From Rothia mucilaginosa (GTDB taxonomy: Bacteria; Actinomycetota; Actinomycetes; Actinomycetales; Micrococcaceae), in NCBI RefSeq assembly GCF_901875305.1, contig NZ_CABFLY010000004.1, forward strand, positions 1 through 64,000: 64,000 nt of DNA, given 5' to 3'. The translations under genes were made by a program, and so were the position numbers. The notes below the pieces were generated by a model. It searched no databases, was not told the origin of the DNA, and worked only from the letters and a program-made list of their open reading frames with translations. Each line of letters starts with the position of its first letter. Position 1 is the stretch's first letter. This document shows positions 22,366-31,882 of this stretch, piece after piece.

Positions 22366-22611
22366 CTACTCGGCCCGCTTGGCCGCCTCCAGTTCTCGGT
22401 GTGCCGCCTCCGCACGCTCCGTACGAACCCGCAGAATCCACAATAGAGGGCCAAGATACGGCAGAAACAACACCAACAGAAGCCACTTAAGCTTCTGCAC
22501 CTCAGAAAAATACGGGCTACGATGCACCGTCAACAGACCCCACAGGGCCAAACCAATACCCAGCAGGAAAACCGCGGTCACCACAACATCCACAACGGGC
22601 TTCCAGTCCAT
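22366..22611 (-). CDS. Small PLDc_N-type membrane protein
   Basis: An 81-residue protein with two hydrophobic helices and a charged C-tail. The segment 'KLKWLLLVLFLPYLGPLLWILRVR' region (residues ~40-64) matches the phospholipase-D-nuclease N-terminal (PLDc_N) pattern, found as stand-alone short proteins in actinobacteria. The ATG at 22611 has AGGAG five bases upstream; a GTG one codon earlier is less well placed. Function is not known. It is a single gene with about 200 bases to the symporter gene downstream. Confidence 0.75.
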   Translation of the reverse strand: MDWKPVVDVVVTAVFLLGIGLALWGLLTVHRSPYFSEVQKLKWLLLVLFLPYLGPLLWILRVRTERAEAAHRELEAAKRAE

Positions 22612-22817
22612 CACTTCTCCTCACAACGCCTCAAAAGTACCCCGCCTGCGCGCGGCACACCCCACCAGAATACCGGTGCACCCGACACCCACTCACCGAA
22701 TCGCACCATCCCATCCCACAAGGACGGAATAAGGGCCCGCCCCCGCGCTCAACGGGGACGAGCCCTCACACAAACTCACAATCAGCGGCTCACATCCGGT
22801 GAACCACCCCAACGAGC

Positions 22818-24380
22818 CTAGCGGCCAGCCTTTTTAGCAGCCTTCAACTTGCGACGCTCAGCCGTCTTCGCATCATACTCAGCCCAGAACTCACGAGTCG
22901 TCACCACATCCGTGCCGTCCCACGCCGCAAGATTCTTAATCTCCGGAAGATCCGAAGCCCTGAAAATCGGCTCCAAACCAGCCTTACGCTGCGCCTCGTA
23001 ATTCTTCAGCACCGCAACCACCTTCGGAGTCATTAACAGCACCGCCGTCAGGTTCACCACAACCATGCCGGCATTCAGCATATCCGCGGTCGTCCACACC
23101 AAATCCAGCGAAGAAATCGCACCGAAGAACACAAACACCAAAACCAGCACTCGGAAAATCGTCAAAATTGCCTTGTTCTCAGTCACAAAACGCATATTCG
23201 ACTCGCCGTAGTAGTAGTTACCAATCACGGTCGAGAACGCAAACAAGAAAATCGCGATAGTCAGGAAGTGCACCGCCCAGTCACCGAGCTGCATAGCCAG
23301 CGCCGACTGAGTCAGCGAAGCACCATGCGACTTATCGCCATAGGTCGGGTTCGACAGCAACACAATAAACGCAGTCACCGTACACGCCATCATCGTGTCA
23401 AAATACACACCCAGAGTCTGCACATAACCCTGCTTCGCCGGGTGGGAAATCGTCGCGGTAGCACCAGCGTTCGGAGCGGTACCCATACCGGCCTCATTCG
23501 TCAGCAGACCACGCTTCATACCCCAAATCACGGCACCCATAGTACCGCCGGTCACAAACTCCTTAATACCGAACGCACCCTGGAAAATCATCAACAGCAT
23601 GTTCGGAACCTCGGTAATGTTCAGTAGAACCACTAGAAGACCCAGCAACAGATACAGCACCGCCATAATCGGAACCAGCCACTCAGTCACCGAAGAAATC
23701 GCGCGAATACCACCGAAAATAATAGCCGCAGTCAGCAACACCATGATGACACCCACAACCATGCGGAAGCCCATAGAGTTCGTACCCGACACATTAATAC
23801 CCAAGGAGTTCGAAGTAGCATCCACCACAGCGTTCGTCTGCACCGCCACAAACACAAACGCATAGGTAATCACAATGAACGCCACGAAGATATAACCCAT
23901 CCAGCGAGCGTTCAGACCACGCTTCATGTAATACGCGGGACCACCAATATAGGAATCCTTACCGCGCTCCTTATACAGCTGACCCAGCAGAGACTCCGCA
24001 AAAGCAGAAGCCGCACCAACAGCCGCAATAACCCACATCCAGAACACAGCACCCGGGCCACCCATAGCAATAGCCAAGGCCACACCCGCAACAGTACCGG
24101 TACCCACACGAGAGGCAGCAGAGACCGTAAACGCGCGGAACGAAGAAATGCTCTTCTTACCGTCAGCCTCACGAGCCACCGGGTCACCCAGCACGCGCAC
24201 CATTTCCTTGATGGAGCGCCACTGCACACCGCGGGTACGAATCGTGATGTACAGACCCGCCGCAATCAGGGCGTAGTAGAGGAAATTACTCCACATCCAG
24301 TTCTGCACAGCATCCACGAAGGAAGTTAGCTCTGCAGTCTGCGTATTAATGTCCCCGATGATATTCAGAAGAAAATCCAC
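22818..24380 (-). CDS. alsT: Sodium/alanine (amino acid-cation) symporter
   Basis: AGCS-family symporter for alanine or glycine with Na+, about 520 residues and 10-11 membrane helices. Family hallmarks are visible: the first helices (NFLYYALIAAGLYITIRTRG), SRVGTGTVAGVALAIAMGGPG, GGPAYYMKRGL, and NEAGMGTAPNAGATA. I place the start at GTG 24380; the frame runs 14 codons further to an upstream ATG with no better ribosome site. The C-terminus is a charged cytoplasmic tail. A ~300-base upstream region contains repeated hairpins, so transcription may be regulated in the leader. Confidence 0.93.
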   Translation of the reverse strand: MDFLLNIIGDINTQTAELTSFVDAVQNWMWSNFLYYALIAAGLYITIRTRGVQWRSIKEMVRVLGDPVAREADGKKSISSFRAFTVSAASRVGTGTVAGVALAIAMGGPGAVFWMWVIAAVGAASAFAESLLGQLYKERGKDSYIGGPAYYMKRGLNARWMGYIFVAFIVITYAFVFVAVQTNAVVDATSNSLGINVSGTNSMGFRMVVGVIMVLLTAAIIFGGIRAISSVTEWLVPIMAVLYLLLGLLVVLLNITEVPNMLLMIFQGAFGIKEFVTGGTMGAVIWGMKRGLLTNEAGMGTAPNAGATATISHPAKQGYVQTLGVYFDTMMACTVTAFIVLLSNPTYGDKSHGASLTQSALAMQLGDWAVHFLTIAIFLFAFSTVIGNYYYGESNMRFVTENKAILTIFRVLVLVFVFFGAISSLDLVWTTADMLNAGMVVVNLTAVLLMTPKVVAVLKNYEAQRKAGLEPIFRASDLPEIKNLAAWDGTDVVTTREFWAEYDAKTAERRKLKAAKKAGR

Positions 24381-24677
24381 TCGGCACTCCAATCTAGAAA
24401 GCGTGAAAGCCCGCACGTTCACACCGAAGGGCGGGTTACGAGGGGCTTCTCTGCTGGTGATGCGGCATTAAATCCGCGATGCGGGATTCACACCCGCATG
24501 ATTAGTCATCTCATTGTGGGGGTGACAGGCTTCATTCGGCAACTTAAAAGCGGGGCAGTGCTCAAAATGTAACGAATACTTAATATAGGGCCGGGTTAAA
24601 CATTCACACCCCGGCGGGCCACAAAGAGGCCACACCGGGGCGGGAACGCAGTACTGCGCCCTAGCCTCGTTGGGACT
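24381..24677 (-). other. Upstream region of the alanine symporter, with hairpins
   Basis: About 300 bases without a gene. On the minus strand the part nearest alsT contains successive hairpins: GCGGG/CCCGC around 24489-24505, an adjoining GCGG/CCGC pair, and CCCGC/GCGGG nearer the start codon. An imperfect CCCCGG/CCGGGG hairpin at 24609-24640 follows the lysX stop and may end lysX transcription. No glycine-riboswitch core could be found. I cannot assign a regulator. Confidence 0.4.
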
Positions 24678-27600
24678 TCACGAACGCCGCGGTTTCACGA
24701 ACGGGAACGAAAGCACACCGCGAATCTGCGTCTGAGCTATCAGCATCACAAGACGATCCACCCCCAGGCCCAGACCACCAGTCGGGGGCATACCCGTCTC
24801 CAAGGCATACAGGAAGTCCTCATCCACCTCCATCGCCTCCGGATCACCCGCAGCAGCCTTCAGAGACTGTTCCGTCAGACGCTCACGCTGCACGAGGGCA
24901 TCCGTCAGCTCCGAATAGGCACACCCCATCTCCATGCCATTAATAACCAAATCCCAGCGCTCCGCCAGACCCGGCACACTACGATGCGGAGCCGCAAGCG
25001 GGCTCGTTTCCGCCGGGAAATCCGTGTAGAACGTCGGCTCCACGGTGACAGCCTCCACCAGCTCGCCGTACAGCTCCTCAATGATGGCGCCCGGCCCCAT
25101 ACCCTCGTGGACGCGCACCCCGTGACGCTGCGCAAGAGCCAGAAGCTCCTCAAAATCCGTCTGCAGGTCGACGCGGCGGCCCAACGCCTCTGACAGAGCA
25201 TCACACACCGAAATCACACGCCAGGGACCCGAAACATCCGTCAGCACACGCTCCGACGAAGACTTGGGGCCCAGCGGCAACTGAACCGTACCGAACGCAG
25301 CCCGCGCGGCATCCTTGATAAGCCGCTCGGTCAGCTGACGCATCTGCACGTAATCGGCATGGGGGCGGTACGCCTCCAACACCGTGAACTCCGGGTTGTG
25401 AGTTGCATCCGCACCCTCGTTGCGGAAATCCCGGCCCAGCTCGTACACCGGGCCGCTACCACCAACCACCAGACGCTTGAGATACAGCTCAGGGGCGATA
25501 CGTAGCGTCAGGTCCTCGCCGTAGGCATTGATATAGGTGCGGAAGGGGCGTGCGCTCGCCCCGCCATGCACTGTGTGCAGGATGGGAGTCTCAACCTCGA
25601 GGAAGCCTTCAGTATCCAGGCGTGTGCGCAAGGCCTTGATAACCGCCGTGCGTAGGCGCAGGTTGCGCATCTGGTCAGGATTCACAATCAGGTCGGTCGA
25701 GCGTCGGCGCAGGCGGGCCTCGGGGTCGGTGAAGGAGTCGAAGGGGATGGGATGCAGGCTCTTAGCGGCCATGCGCCACCCGGAGGCGATGAGTGAGAGG
25801 GTGCCCGTGCGGCTCGTGCCGTAGGTGCCGATGACCTCGATGAGGTCACCGGTATCGAGGGCTCGGGAGGCAAGGTTCAAGAGCTTCTCGCCAACGAGCT
25901 TGCGTTCTAGGATGACCTGCAGGGTTTGACCTGCCTCGAAAAGCACGACAAAGAGAACTCCGCCATGGTCGCGTAAAGCGCGGACACGGCCTGAAACTAT
26001 ATATTCTTTTCCTGGAATATTTTGGTGAGAGAATATATCGAGGGCCTCAGGCACGCTGAGCACTATGGCAGAGCCACCCCAACCGCGAGTTTCAGCAACA
26101 TCCTCACCCTCGATAGGATACGGATTCATGCCAGCATCGCGTAGCTCCTGCAGATGGCGCAAACGATGCTGCGTCTGCTGGCTCCGCGGCACCTGTGGAT
26201 GCTCCTCAACGCGCACCTGCTGCATCTCGCGCAAAAGAACCAGCTCGCCCTCGCTCAGCGTGCGATGCTCCTCCCGCGAACGTCGAGCAGACAAGTCCGG
26301 CAGGAAGCCCTCCGCCACGCCCGCCGCAACCGCCACGTTCACCAGCGCCAGCGTCGGCTCACACGCCAAAAACCGAGGCACCCAACGCGGAGAAAACTTC
26401 AAATTGAAGCGGTACAGGCGACGCAACTGCAAGAAACGATCCAACACACCCAAAGACCGGGAAGCAAAACGATTCCACGCCGAGGCACCCACCCGGTCGG
26501 CCGCAGCAAACACCTGACCGAACATCGCGAAATTCAGGGACACCCTGCGCGCACCAAGCGAAGCGGCCTGCTCCATGAGAGAGGCCACCATAAACTCCAC
26601 CACCCCGTTGGGAGCTTCGGGGGAGCGGCGCATGACATCCAAAGAGAGCCCGGTAGGACCCCAAGGCACGAAAGACAGCAGGGCAACCATACGGCCCTCA
26701 CCATCGTGAGCCGACACCAGAACCGTGGACTGATCCGCCGGATCATTAACGCGGTTCAGGGCCATAGAGAAGCCGCGCTCCACACGACCGTGCCGCCACG
26801 CCTCAATATTGTGCTGAACCTGCTGCTTCTGATCCTCGTTGAGCTCCGAGTAGCGGCGAATCTGCACGCCGTACCCGCCACGACGCACGCGCTGAACGGC
26901 CTGACGCACCGCGAGCATCGAGGTGTCATTGAGAGTGAATCGGTCGGTCTCGAGCACCGCCTCCTCACCCATCTGAAACACGCTCAGCCCCGCGCGACTA
27001 TAAGCACGAGCCCCAGCCTCACTGACGCTCAGAGCCGCCGGAACCCAACCGTAGCTACGGGCCTGCAGCATCCAACGTTCGATGACGTCCTGCCAAGCGC
27101 GCGGATCACCCACAGGGTCGCTGGAAGCCAGGCACACAGAACCCACCGAGCGGTAAGTGATAGCCGCCCTGCGATCGGAAGAGAAAATCACCTGCTTGTC
27201 GCGGCGAGTCGCGAAGTAGGAGAGGGAATCGTTCGTGCCGTAGTGCTGCAATAGGGCGCGAATCTGCAATTCTTTCTCGCCGTCCCATTCGTCGGGGGCG
27301 CGGTACCCGCGGGCCAACTGGTAGAGGGCCAGCACAAGGAAGAGACCATCGCCAACAGAAGCGATAAAGCCCACGACATCGGCGGACCACAAGCCCGGAT
27401 GCATACGCTCGATACCCAGCCCGTGCAGTAGCAATTCCCATGCGGAGACGTGGCGCAACTCAGGCCACCAGCCCACCTGGCAGAGATACCACAGAGCGAG
27501 AGTCGTCAGTGCGATACCGCCTACCGCGGTCGCCAAAGCCCCGGCCCAGGAGAGGCGTCCCACACGCGCGGGGAACGCCGAGCGAATCGTCACAAGGAAC

Positions 27601-28130
27601 GGGACCAGCAGGATCGCGCACAGAATCGAGAGCGTATCGATACTCGATGAGAAGAGCCGGTCCTTGGGCATGATACCGGCGGGGAAAAGGAACGTGAAAG
27701 CACCGTGCGAGGCCAGGAACGCACCGAAAATCTGGAAAGCAACGACAACGTAGAGAGCGGCACGCTTACGAGCGATAAGCCCGGAAACCACCACGATCAG
27801 GGTGATGGCGCTGGGCAGAGTGTGCGTAGACGGGATGTTGAGCAGGTCAGCTATGACCTCCCACCAGGTAAACCCGCGGCCGTGGCGTAACGGCGAGAGA
27901 ATCCACGCGAACGAGGTGAGAATCGCGGCAAACGAGTACACCCCGATCACCCAGCGTGCCGAAATTTCCGCATACCGGGAAGGGGCGGCGAGCTTCTGCC
28001 TCCTGAGGCCTCCTGCGCGGTGGTGTCCGCCTCCCTCCGCTACGTATTCCGCACGTTCCGCGGGGCTGTCCGCCGTGTGGCGGTCTCTGTGGAGAGTGCG
28101 GTTTTCGGTGGTTTCGATGCGGTGAGACAT
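24678..28130 (-). CDS. lysX: Bifunctional lysylphosphatidylglycerol synthetase/lysyl-tRNA synthetase LysX
   Basis: A 1,150-residue fusion that charges tRNA with lysine and transfers the lysine to membrane phosphatidylglycerol, lowering surface negative charge and giving resistance to cationic peptides. The N-terminal ~60-290 contains six or seven membrane helices. Residues ~300-620 are the MprF-like transferase domain (DUF2156). A class II lysyl-tRNA synthetase follows: an OB-fold anticodon domain (about 690-790) and a core with motif 2 (FRNEGADATHNPEFTVLEAY) and motif 3 (GLGLGVDRLVMLI). Such fusions are typical of actinobacteria, which carry a separate lysS for translation. It is a single gene between nhaA and alsT. 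Confidence 0.95.
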   Translation of the reverse strand: MSHRIETTENRTLHRDRHTADSPAERAEYVAEGGGHHRAGGLRRQKLAAPSRYAEISARWVIGVYSFAAILTSFAWILSPLRHGRGFTWWEVIADLLNIPSTHTLPSAITLIVVVSGLIARKRAALYVVVAFQIFGAFLASHGAFTFLFPAGIMPKDRLFSSSIDTLSILCAILLVPFLVTIRSAFPARVGRLSWAGALATAVGGIALTTLALWYLCQVGWWPELRHVSAWELLLHGLGIERMHPGLWSADVVGFIASVGDGLFLVLALYQLARGYRAPDEWDGEKELQIRALLQHYGTNDSLSYFATRRDKQVIFSSDRRAAITYRSVGSVCLASSDPVGDPRAWQDVIERWMLQARSYGWVPAALSVSEAGARAYSRAGLSVFQMGEEAVLETDRFTLNDTSMLAVRQAVQRVRRGGYGVQIRRYSELNEDQKQQVQHNIEAWRHGRVERGFSMALNRVNDPADQSTVLVSAHDGEGRMVALLSFVPWGPTGLSLDVMRRSPEAPNGVVEFMVASLMEQAASLGARRVSLNFAMFGQVFAAADRVGASAWNRFASRSLGVLDRFLQLRRLYRFNLKFSPRWVPRFLACEPTLALVNVAVAAGVAEGFLPDLSARRSREEHRTLSEGELVLLREMQQVRVEEHPQVPRSQQTQHRLRHLQELRDAGMNPYPIEGEDVAETRGWGGSAIVLSVPEALDIFSHQNIPGKEYIVSGRVRALRDHGGVLFVVLFEAGQTLQVILERKLVGEKLLNLASRALDTGDLIEVIGTYGTSRTGTLSLIASGWRMAAKSLHPIPFDSFTDPEARLRRRSTDLIVNPDQMRNLRLRTAVIKALRTRLDTEGFLEVETPILHTVHGGASARPFRTYINAYGEDLTLRIAPELYLKRLVVGGSGPVYELGRDFRNEGADATHNPEFTVLEAYRPHADYVQMRQLTERLIKDAARAAFGTVQLPLGPKSSSERVLTDVSGPWRVISVCDALSEALGRRVDLQTDFEELLALAQRHGVRVHEGMGPGAIIEELYGELVEAVTVEPTFYTDFPAETSPLAAPHRSVPGLAERWDLVINGMEMGCAYSELTDALVQRERLTEQSLKAAAGDPEAMEVDEDFLYALETGMPPTGGLGLGVDRLVMLIAQTQIRGVLSFPFVKPRRS

Positions 28131-28171
28131 GGTTATCTTCAGCTGGGAATCGGGGTGTAGTGGGTGAGTGT

Positions 28172-29536
28172 TTAAGCCTTCGGCTCGGTCTTCGGCTCGC
28201 GGTATGTGCCCTCGAAGACGTCGGGAATACCGTTGTCGTCGGCGTCGACGCTTTCCTTCTCGGCCAGGGCGCGGTAGTGCTTATTGCGGCGTGAGAGAAT
28301 CAGGGATCCGATGATGGCTGCGAGGATGGAGCCGAAGAGAATCGCAATCTTGGCGTCTTCGGTGTGCGGGGAACCGTGCGGGAAGGACAGTTCGGCGACC
28401 AGTAGGGACACGGTGAAGCCGATACCTCCGGTGGTGGCCAGGCCGACCACATCGATCCAGGCGACGTCGGGGTCGAGGTTGGCGTTCTTGAGTCGAGTGA
28501 CGAGCCAAGTGGTGCCGAAAATACCGATGGTCTTACCGAGCACGAGTGCGAGCATGATGCCCACGGCCACAGAATCGGTGAGCGCGCGGTGCAGGCCGTC
28601 GAAGCCACCAAGGTCCACGCCGGCGCTGAAGAACGCGAAGACGGGAACGCAAATGCCGGTGGAGAGGGGGCGGAAGCGGTGCTCGAGTACCTCGGCTAGG
28701 CCGTGCTCTGCGCGGGCGGCCTTGGAGCGGGCCGTCATCTTGACGGGTACGCAGAATCCCAGAATCACGCCGGAGATGGTTGCGTGAATACCGGACTCAA
28801 GGAAGAGCGCCCAGGTGATGATGCCCAGTGGTAGCAGCAGTAGCCACGCGGCCAGGGGCTTGAGGTGAAGCATAGTTTCGCCGCGGTGGGCGATGAACGT
28901 GAAGAGCGCGATGGGAATCAGCGCGATGAGCAGGTACGCGCCGTGGAAGTTGTTCGTGTAGAAGATTGCGATGATGAAGATTGCGATGAGGTCATCGACC
29001 ACCGCCAGGGTCAGCAGGAAGACGCGCATCGCCGAGGGGAGGAAGGTACCAACGGCGGCGAGTACGGACACGGCGAAGGCGATGTCGGTGGCGGTGGGGA
29101 TTGCCCAACCGTGCAACGCGGTGGGGCTACCGAAGTTGATGGCCGTGTAGATGATGGCGGGGGTGATGACGCCGCCGAAGGCCGCCGCGATGGGTACAAT
29201 CGCGGTGGAGGGCGACTTGAGGTCGCCAATCACGAACTCCTTCTTGAGCTCCAGGCCGGTGAGGAAGAAGAAGACCACGAGCAGACCGTCTGCGGCCCAT
29301 GTGCCCCCGCTCATCTGCAGGTGTTTGAACCCGGGGATGTCGGGGCCGAGCACGGTGTCACGCACTCCGAAGTAGAGGGTGGATGCGGGGGTGTTGGCTA
29401 GAACGACCGCCAGGACCGTGGCGATGAGTAGGATGATACCGCCGACGGATTCGGCGCGCAGGATGTCTGCGACGCGGCGCGAGTTGCTGTATGAGCCGCG
29501 GCTGAGGGTGTCCGGGTGTGCTGGGGTGTTGGTCAT
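28172..29536 (-). CDS. nhaA: Na+/H+ antiporter NhaA
   Basis: Inner-membrane antiporter of 454 residues that expels sodium in exchange for protons and controls pH and salt balance. It has about twelve helices. The ion-binding aspartate pair lies in the conserved 'LLTLAVVDDLIAI', and the pH/assembly helix regions 'GWAIPTATDIAFAVSVLAAVG' and 'GIGFTVSLLVAELSF' are present. The C-terminal tail is charged and slightly longer than in enterobacteria. ATG 29536 has AAGAGGAGAAG just upstream. It may form a loose group with lysX, 41 bases downstream on the same strand. Confidence 0.95.
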   Translation of the reverse strand: MTNTPAHPDTLSRGSYSNSRRVADILRAESVGGIILLIATVLAVVLANTPASTLYFGVRDTVLGPDIPGFKHLQMSGGTWAADGLLVVFFFLTGLELKKEFVIGDLKSPSTAIVPIAAAFGGVITPAIIYTAINFGSPTALHGWAIPTATDIAFAVSVLAAVGTFLPSAMRVFLLTLAVVDDLIAIFIIAIFYTNNFHGAYLLIALIPIALFTFIAHRGETMLHLKPLAAWLLLLPLGIITWALFLESGIHATISGVILGFCVPVKMTARSKAARAEHGLAEVLEHRFRPLSTGICVPVFAFFSAGVDLGGFDGLHRALTDSVAVGIMLALVLGKTIGIFGTTWLVTRLKNANLDPDVAWIDVVGLATTGGIGFTVSLLVAELSFPHGSPHTEDAKIAILFGSILAAIIGSLILSRRNKHYRALAEKESVDADDNGIPDVFEGTYREPKTEPKA

Positions 29537-29711
29537 GCTCTTCTCCTCTTTCTGCCGCGGGATTCCGTGGTATCTAAGGCATTAAGTGTACCCGTGGCTG
29601 TGGTGGTATTCGAGTACCGGGGTGCTTTCTCTTAGCTCTCGGACGGTGTTGTGGTGACGCTTCGGGGTACCTATGGGTGTGGTGGGTTTCTTTCGGTGTT
29701 TCTTTAAACGT

Positions 29712-29761
29712 ATAGCGTTCCGCCGTCTCAACCCGGTTATGGGGAGGCAGCGGAACGCTAT
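29712..29761 (-). terminator. Hairpin downstream of ferritin
   Basis: A twelve-base-pair perfect stem (29712-29723 with 29750-29761) with partial pairing inside, placed about 40 bases after the ferritin stop. The following minus-strand T run is weak, so its role as terminator is likely but not certain. Confidence 0.5.
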
Positions 29762-29800
29762 GAGAGGTGGCGGCTTAGCTACGGGCCGTGTTGTGGAGGA

Positions 29801-30331
29801 TTAGGCGCCTGCACCTGCGATGGCGGGTGCGCCGGACTCCTGGCCGTGGTCGTCTGCCAGCTCGCGTGCGACGTAGTTTTCGAGATCGAAGAGGTTGCCG
29901 TTTGCGCGCTTCACAACGGTCACGAGGGTTTCCATGGTGGCGACTTCCTCAACCTGTTCCTTCAGGAACCAGAGGATGAACTGCTCGCCCAGTGCGTAGT
30001 TCTCAGCGCGTGCTGCGGAGAACAGCGCCTCGATCTGGCCGGTGACGACCTTCTCCTGTGCCAGGGACATGTCGACGATCTCCTGGACGTTTTCGAAGTC
30101 GTTCTTGACAGCGGGGACGGCGGGGATTTCGACCTTGTGGCCGCGGTCCAGCTTGTACTGAACCATCATAAGGGCGTGCTCGCGCTCTTCGAGGGACTGG
30201 CGGTAGAAGAACTTGGCCAGCTGGGGCAGGTCTTCAGCGTCGAGCCAGATGGCCATGGAGAGGTACTGGTGGGATGCTGCGAACTCGTGGCCGATCTGCT
30301 CGCTCAGCAGGTCGTAGAAAGACTTGGACAT
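29801..30331 (-). CDS. ftn: Non-heme ferritin
   Basis: Iron-storage ferritin of 176 residues, forming a 24-subunit shell that oxidises Fe(II). The four-helix ferritin pattern is clear from MSKSFYDLLSEQIGHEFAASHQ on. Ferroxidase residues appear in E...SHQYLSMA, SLEEREHALMM and 'EEVATMETLV' with Q/E in 'FLKEQVEE'. The start ATG 30331 has AAGGAGAAA directly upstream; a frame extending 19 codons further up crosses that ribosome site and is not used. It is a single gene with its own promoter region. Confidence 0.93.
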   Translation of the reverse strand: MSKSFYDLLSEQIGHEFAASHQYLSMAIWLDAEDLPQLAKFFYRQSLEEREHALMMVQYKLDRGHKVEIPAVPAVKNDFENVQEIVDMSLAQEKVVTGQIEALFSAARAENYALGEQFILWFLKEQVEEVATMETLVTVVKRANGNLFDLENYVARELADDHGQESGAPAIAGAGA

Positions 30332-30890
30332 TGGGTTTCTCCTTATTTGCTTGTGGGCGCCGGGTGGCGCGGTGCAATCTGCTGGCATCTATCGTATGGG
30401 ATGTTTTGGTGTTGTTGCAGGCAGAATAGGCTAATCGGCGGCGGCCGTGAGGTGAACCTGATGGTGTGTCACCGCCGGCCTTAGCGGGATGCATGGTGTA
30501 CCCTCAGCCGCGGTGGGGTGGGATGGTGCAGTTCCGCGGTATAGCGGGGCGTAGCCGGGTATGGGGTGGATGCATCGGGCCGCTATTTCTGGATTCATGT
30601 GGGGAAACTGAGGCCCTATCAGCGGTTTTTGCGGGGCGTTCTTAAATCTTCGATGATGAGAAAAATTTATAAAAATTACGTGGAATCTCTGTGTGGAGAC
30701 CCTGCATGGAGCCCCGTAGTAGTACTGTGGGGTATTCGTTCTGGCGTATCTGAAGGGCGCGGGCTTGAACCGGGCGCACCGTTAAAGAGGTGCACGCCTC
30801 CTTCCGAGCGGCTGTTGATGTCGGGCTCGGTAGGGGCGTGCTCGTTTTGTCGTGAAGAGTGTATTTGTTCGAATGTGCTGCCGGTGGCGT
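30332..30890. other. Intergenic region between ferritin and MarR gene
   Basis: About 560 bases. The part next to ferritin must hold its promoter. The rest is G+C-rich with an A+T-rich patch at 30655-30685. I see no convincing gene: an open frame on the plus strand from 30566 ends inside the MarR gene and lacks a ribosome site and any known similarity. Confidence 0.5.
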
Positions 30891-31439
30891 TTAGCTTTCG
30901 GGGTACTCTCCACGTTTTAAGGCGTCGATGGAGATGACGTTTGAGGGGGTGTTGCCCAGGACGGCTTCGCCGATCTCTGCAAGTTGTTTGACCTGTCGGT
31001 GGGTAAGGTGGTCGAAAATCTGGCGGCGTACCTCCGCGACGTGGCCGGGGGCTACTTCCTGTACCTTCTTTTGGCCGGCCGGTAGGAGGTGGCAGATACT
31101 GACGCGGCGATCTTCCGTGCTGAGGGAGCGGCGCACGTAGCCGTCCTTTTCGAGGCGGGCCACCACGCGGGAGAGGCGTGCGGGGAGGGTATTTGTGGTG
31201 ATGGCTAGCTCGGTCATGGTCAGGGAGAGATCGTCTGACTCGGAGAGCATTGCGAGCACCATGTATTCGACGAAGCTGATGCCGGCCTCGTTCTGTAGTT
31301 GGTTCTCGAGGCGGCGGGTGAGGTTGAAGATGATGGAGCTGATGAAGAGCCAGCCCTCACGTTCTTCGGCGGAGAGCCAGCGCGGAGGCTCATGGTCTGC
31401 AGTGCCGTCTGGGTGCTGCGGTGTGGTCGGTGTGGACAC
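30891..31439 (-). CDS. MarR-family transcription regulator
   Basis: A dimeric winged-helix regulator of about 182 residues. The MarR core runs ~40-170: a long first helix with 'FNLTRRLENQL', the recognition helix in 'ALSESDDLSLTMTELA'/'TLPARLSRVVARLEKDG', and the wing 'YVRRSLSTEDRRVSICHL'. I choose the GTG at 31439 because AGAGGA lies nine bases upstream; a longer form reaching 31508 or 31553 would cover the probable operator and has no ribosome site. Ligand and target genes are unknown; no efflux gene is adjacent. Autoregulation through the palindrome at 31550-31564 is plausible. Confidence 0.85.
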   Translation of the reverse strand: MSTPTTPQHPDGTADHEPPRWLSAEEREGWLFISSIIFNLTRRLENQLQNEAGISFVEYMVLAMLSESDDLSLTMTELAITTNTLPARLSRVVARLEKDGYVRRSLSTEDRRVSICHLLPAGQKKVQEVAPGHVAEVRRQIFDHLTHRQVKQLAEIGEAVLGNTPSNVISIDALKRGEYPES

Positions 31440-31549
31440 GGAATCGGTTCCTCTTTTATCGGGTAGGAACTCTCCGGGGGAGAGAAATGCGGTGTGGTTG
31501 GCACCCATTGTAGCGAAGTGACAACCGCTCAAGGTTGAAATTGGTACGG

Positions 31550-31564
31550 TCAAGTAATGCTTGA
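31550..31564. promoter_or_regulatory. Candidate MarR operator
   Basis: Palindrome TCAAGTAATGCTTGA (five-base arms, five-base centre) lies about 110 bases before the chosen MarR start, in the promoter region. It is the sort of short symmetric site MarR dimers bind. Confidence 0.4.
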
Positions 31565-31848
31565 CACTTTAGTGCTAATTTTTCAAAGGGTGCTACGGTT
31601 ATCGATTTGCGAGCATCTAGTGCAAAAACAGTAAACTGCATAGTGACACAGGACACTTACTAAAAGATTTCCACCGCAAGTATAAACGAGAATGACTCAA
31701 AAATCATCTTCGGCTAACCCGGTGAATTCCGCGGAATATCAAGGGTTTTAGGGGTGTTGGTGAAAATTCTGGAGAGTGCAAAGAAGTTGCCCCAAGTGAA
31801 AAATAACGAAACGATAACAAATTTTTTAAAAAAATCCCGGTTTTGGGT

Positions 31849-31876
31849 TTGCAGACGTTATGAAACCGTGTACACT
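31849..31876 (+). promoter_or_regulatory. Promoter of a probable small RNA
   Basis: TTGCAG (31849-31854) and TACACT (31871-31876) are separated by 16 bases and preceded by an A+T-rich tract. This would start a transcript near 31883, just before a series of strong hairpins. Confidence 0.5.
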
Positions 31877-31882
31877 AGTTAC

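Noticed and set aside
24381..24560. Glycine riboswitch before the alanine symporter
   Set aside because: The conserved glycine-aptamer core sequences could not be found on the minus strand.
30566..30937. Possible 123-residue gene between ferritin and MarR
   Set aside because: It overlaps the end of the MarR gene, has no ribosome site and its composition is irregular.
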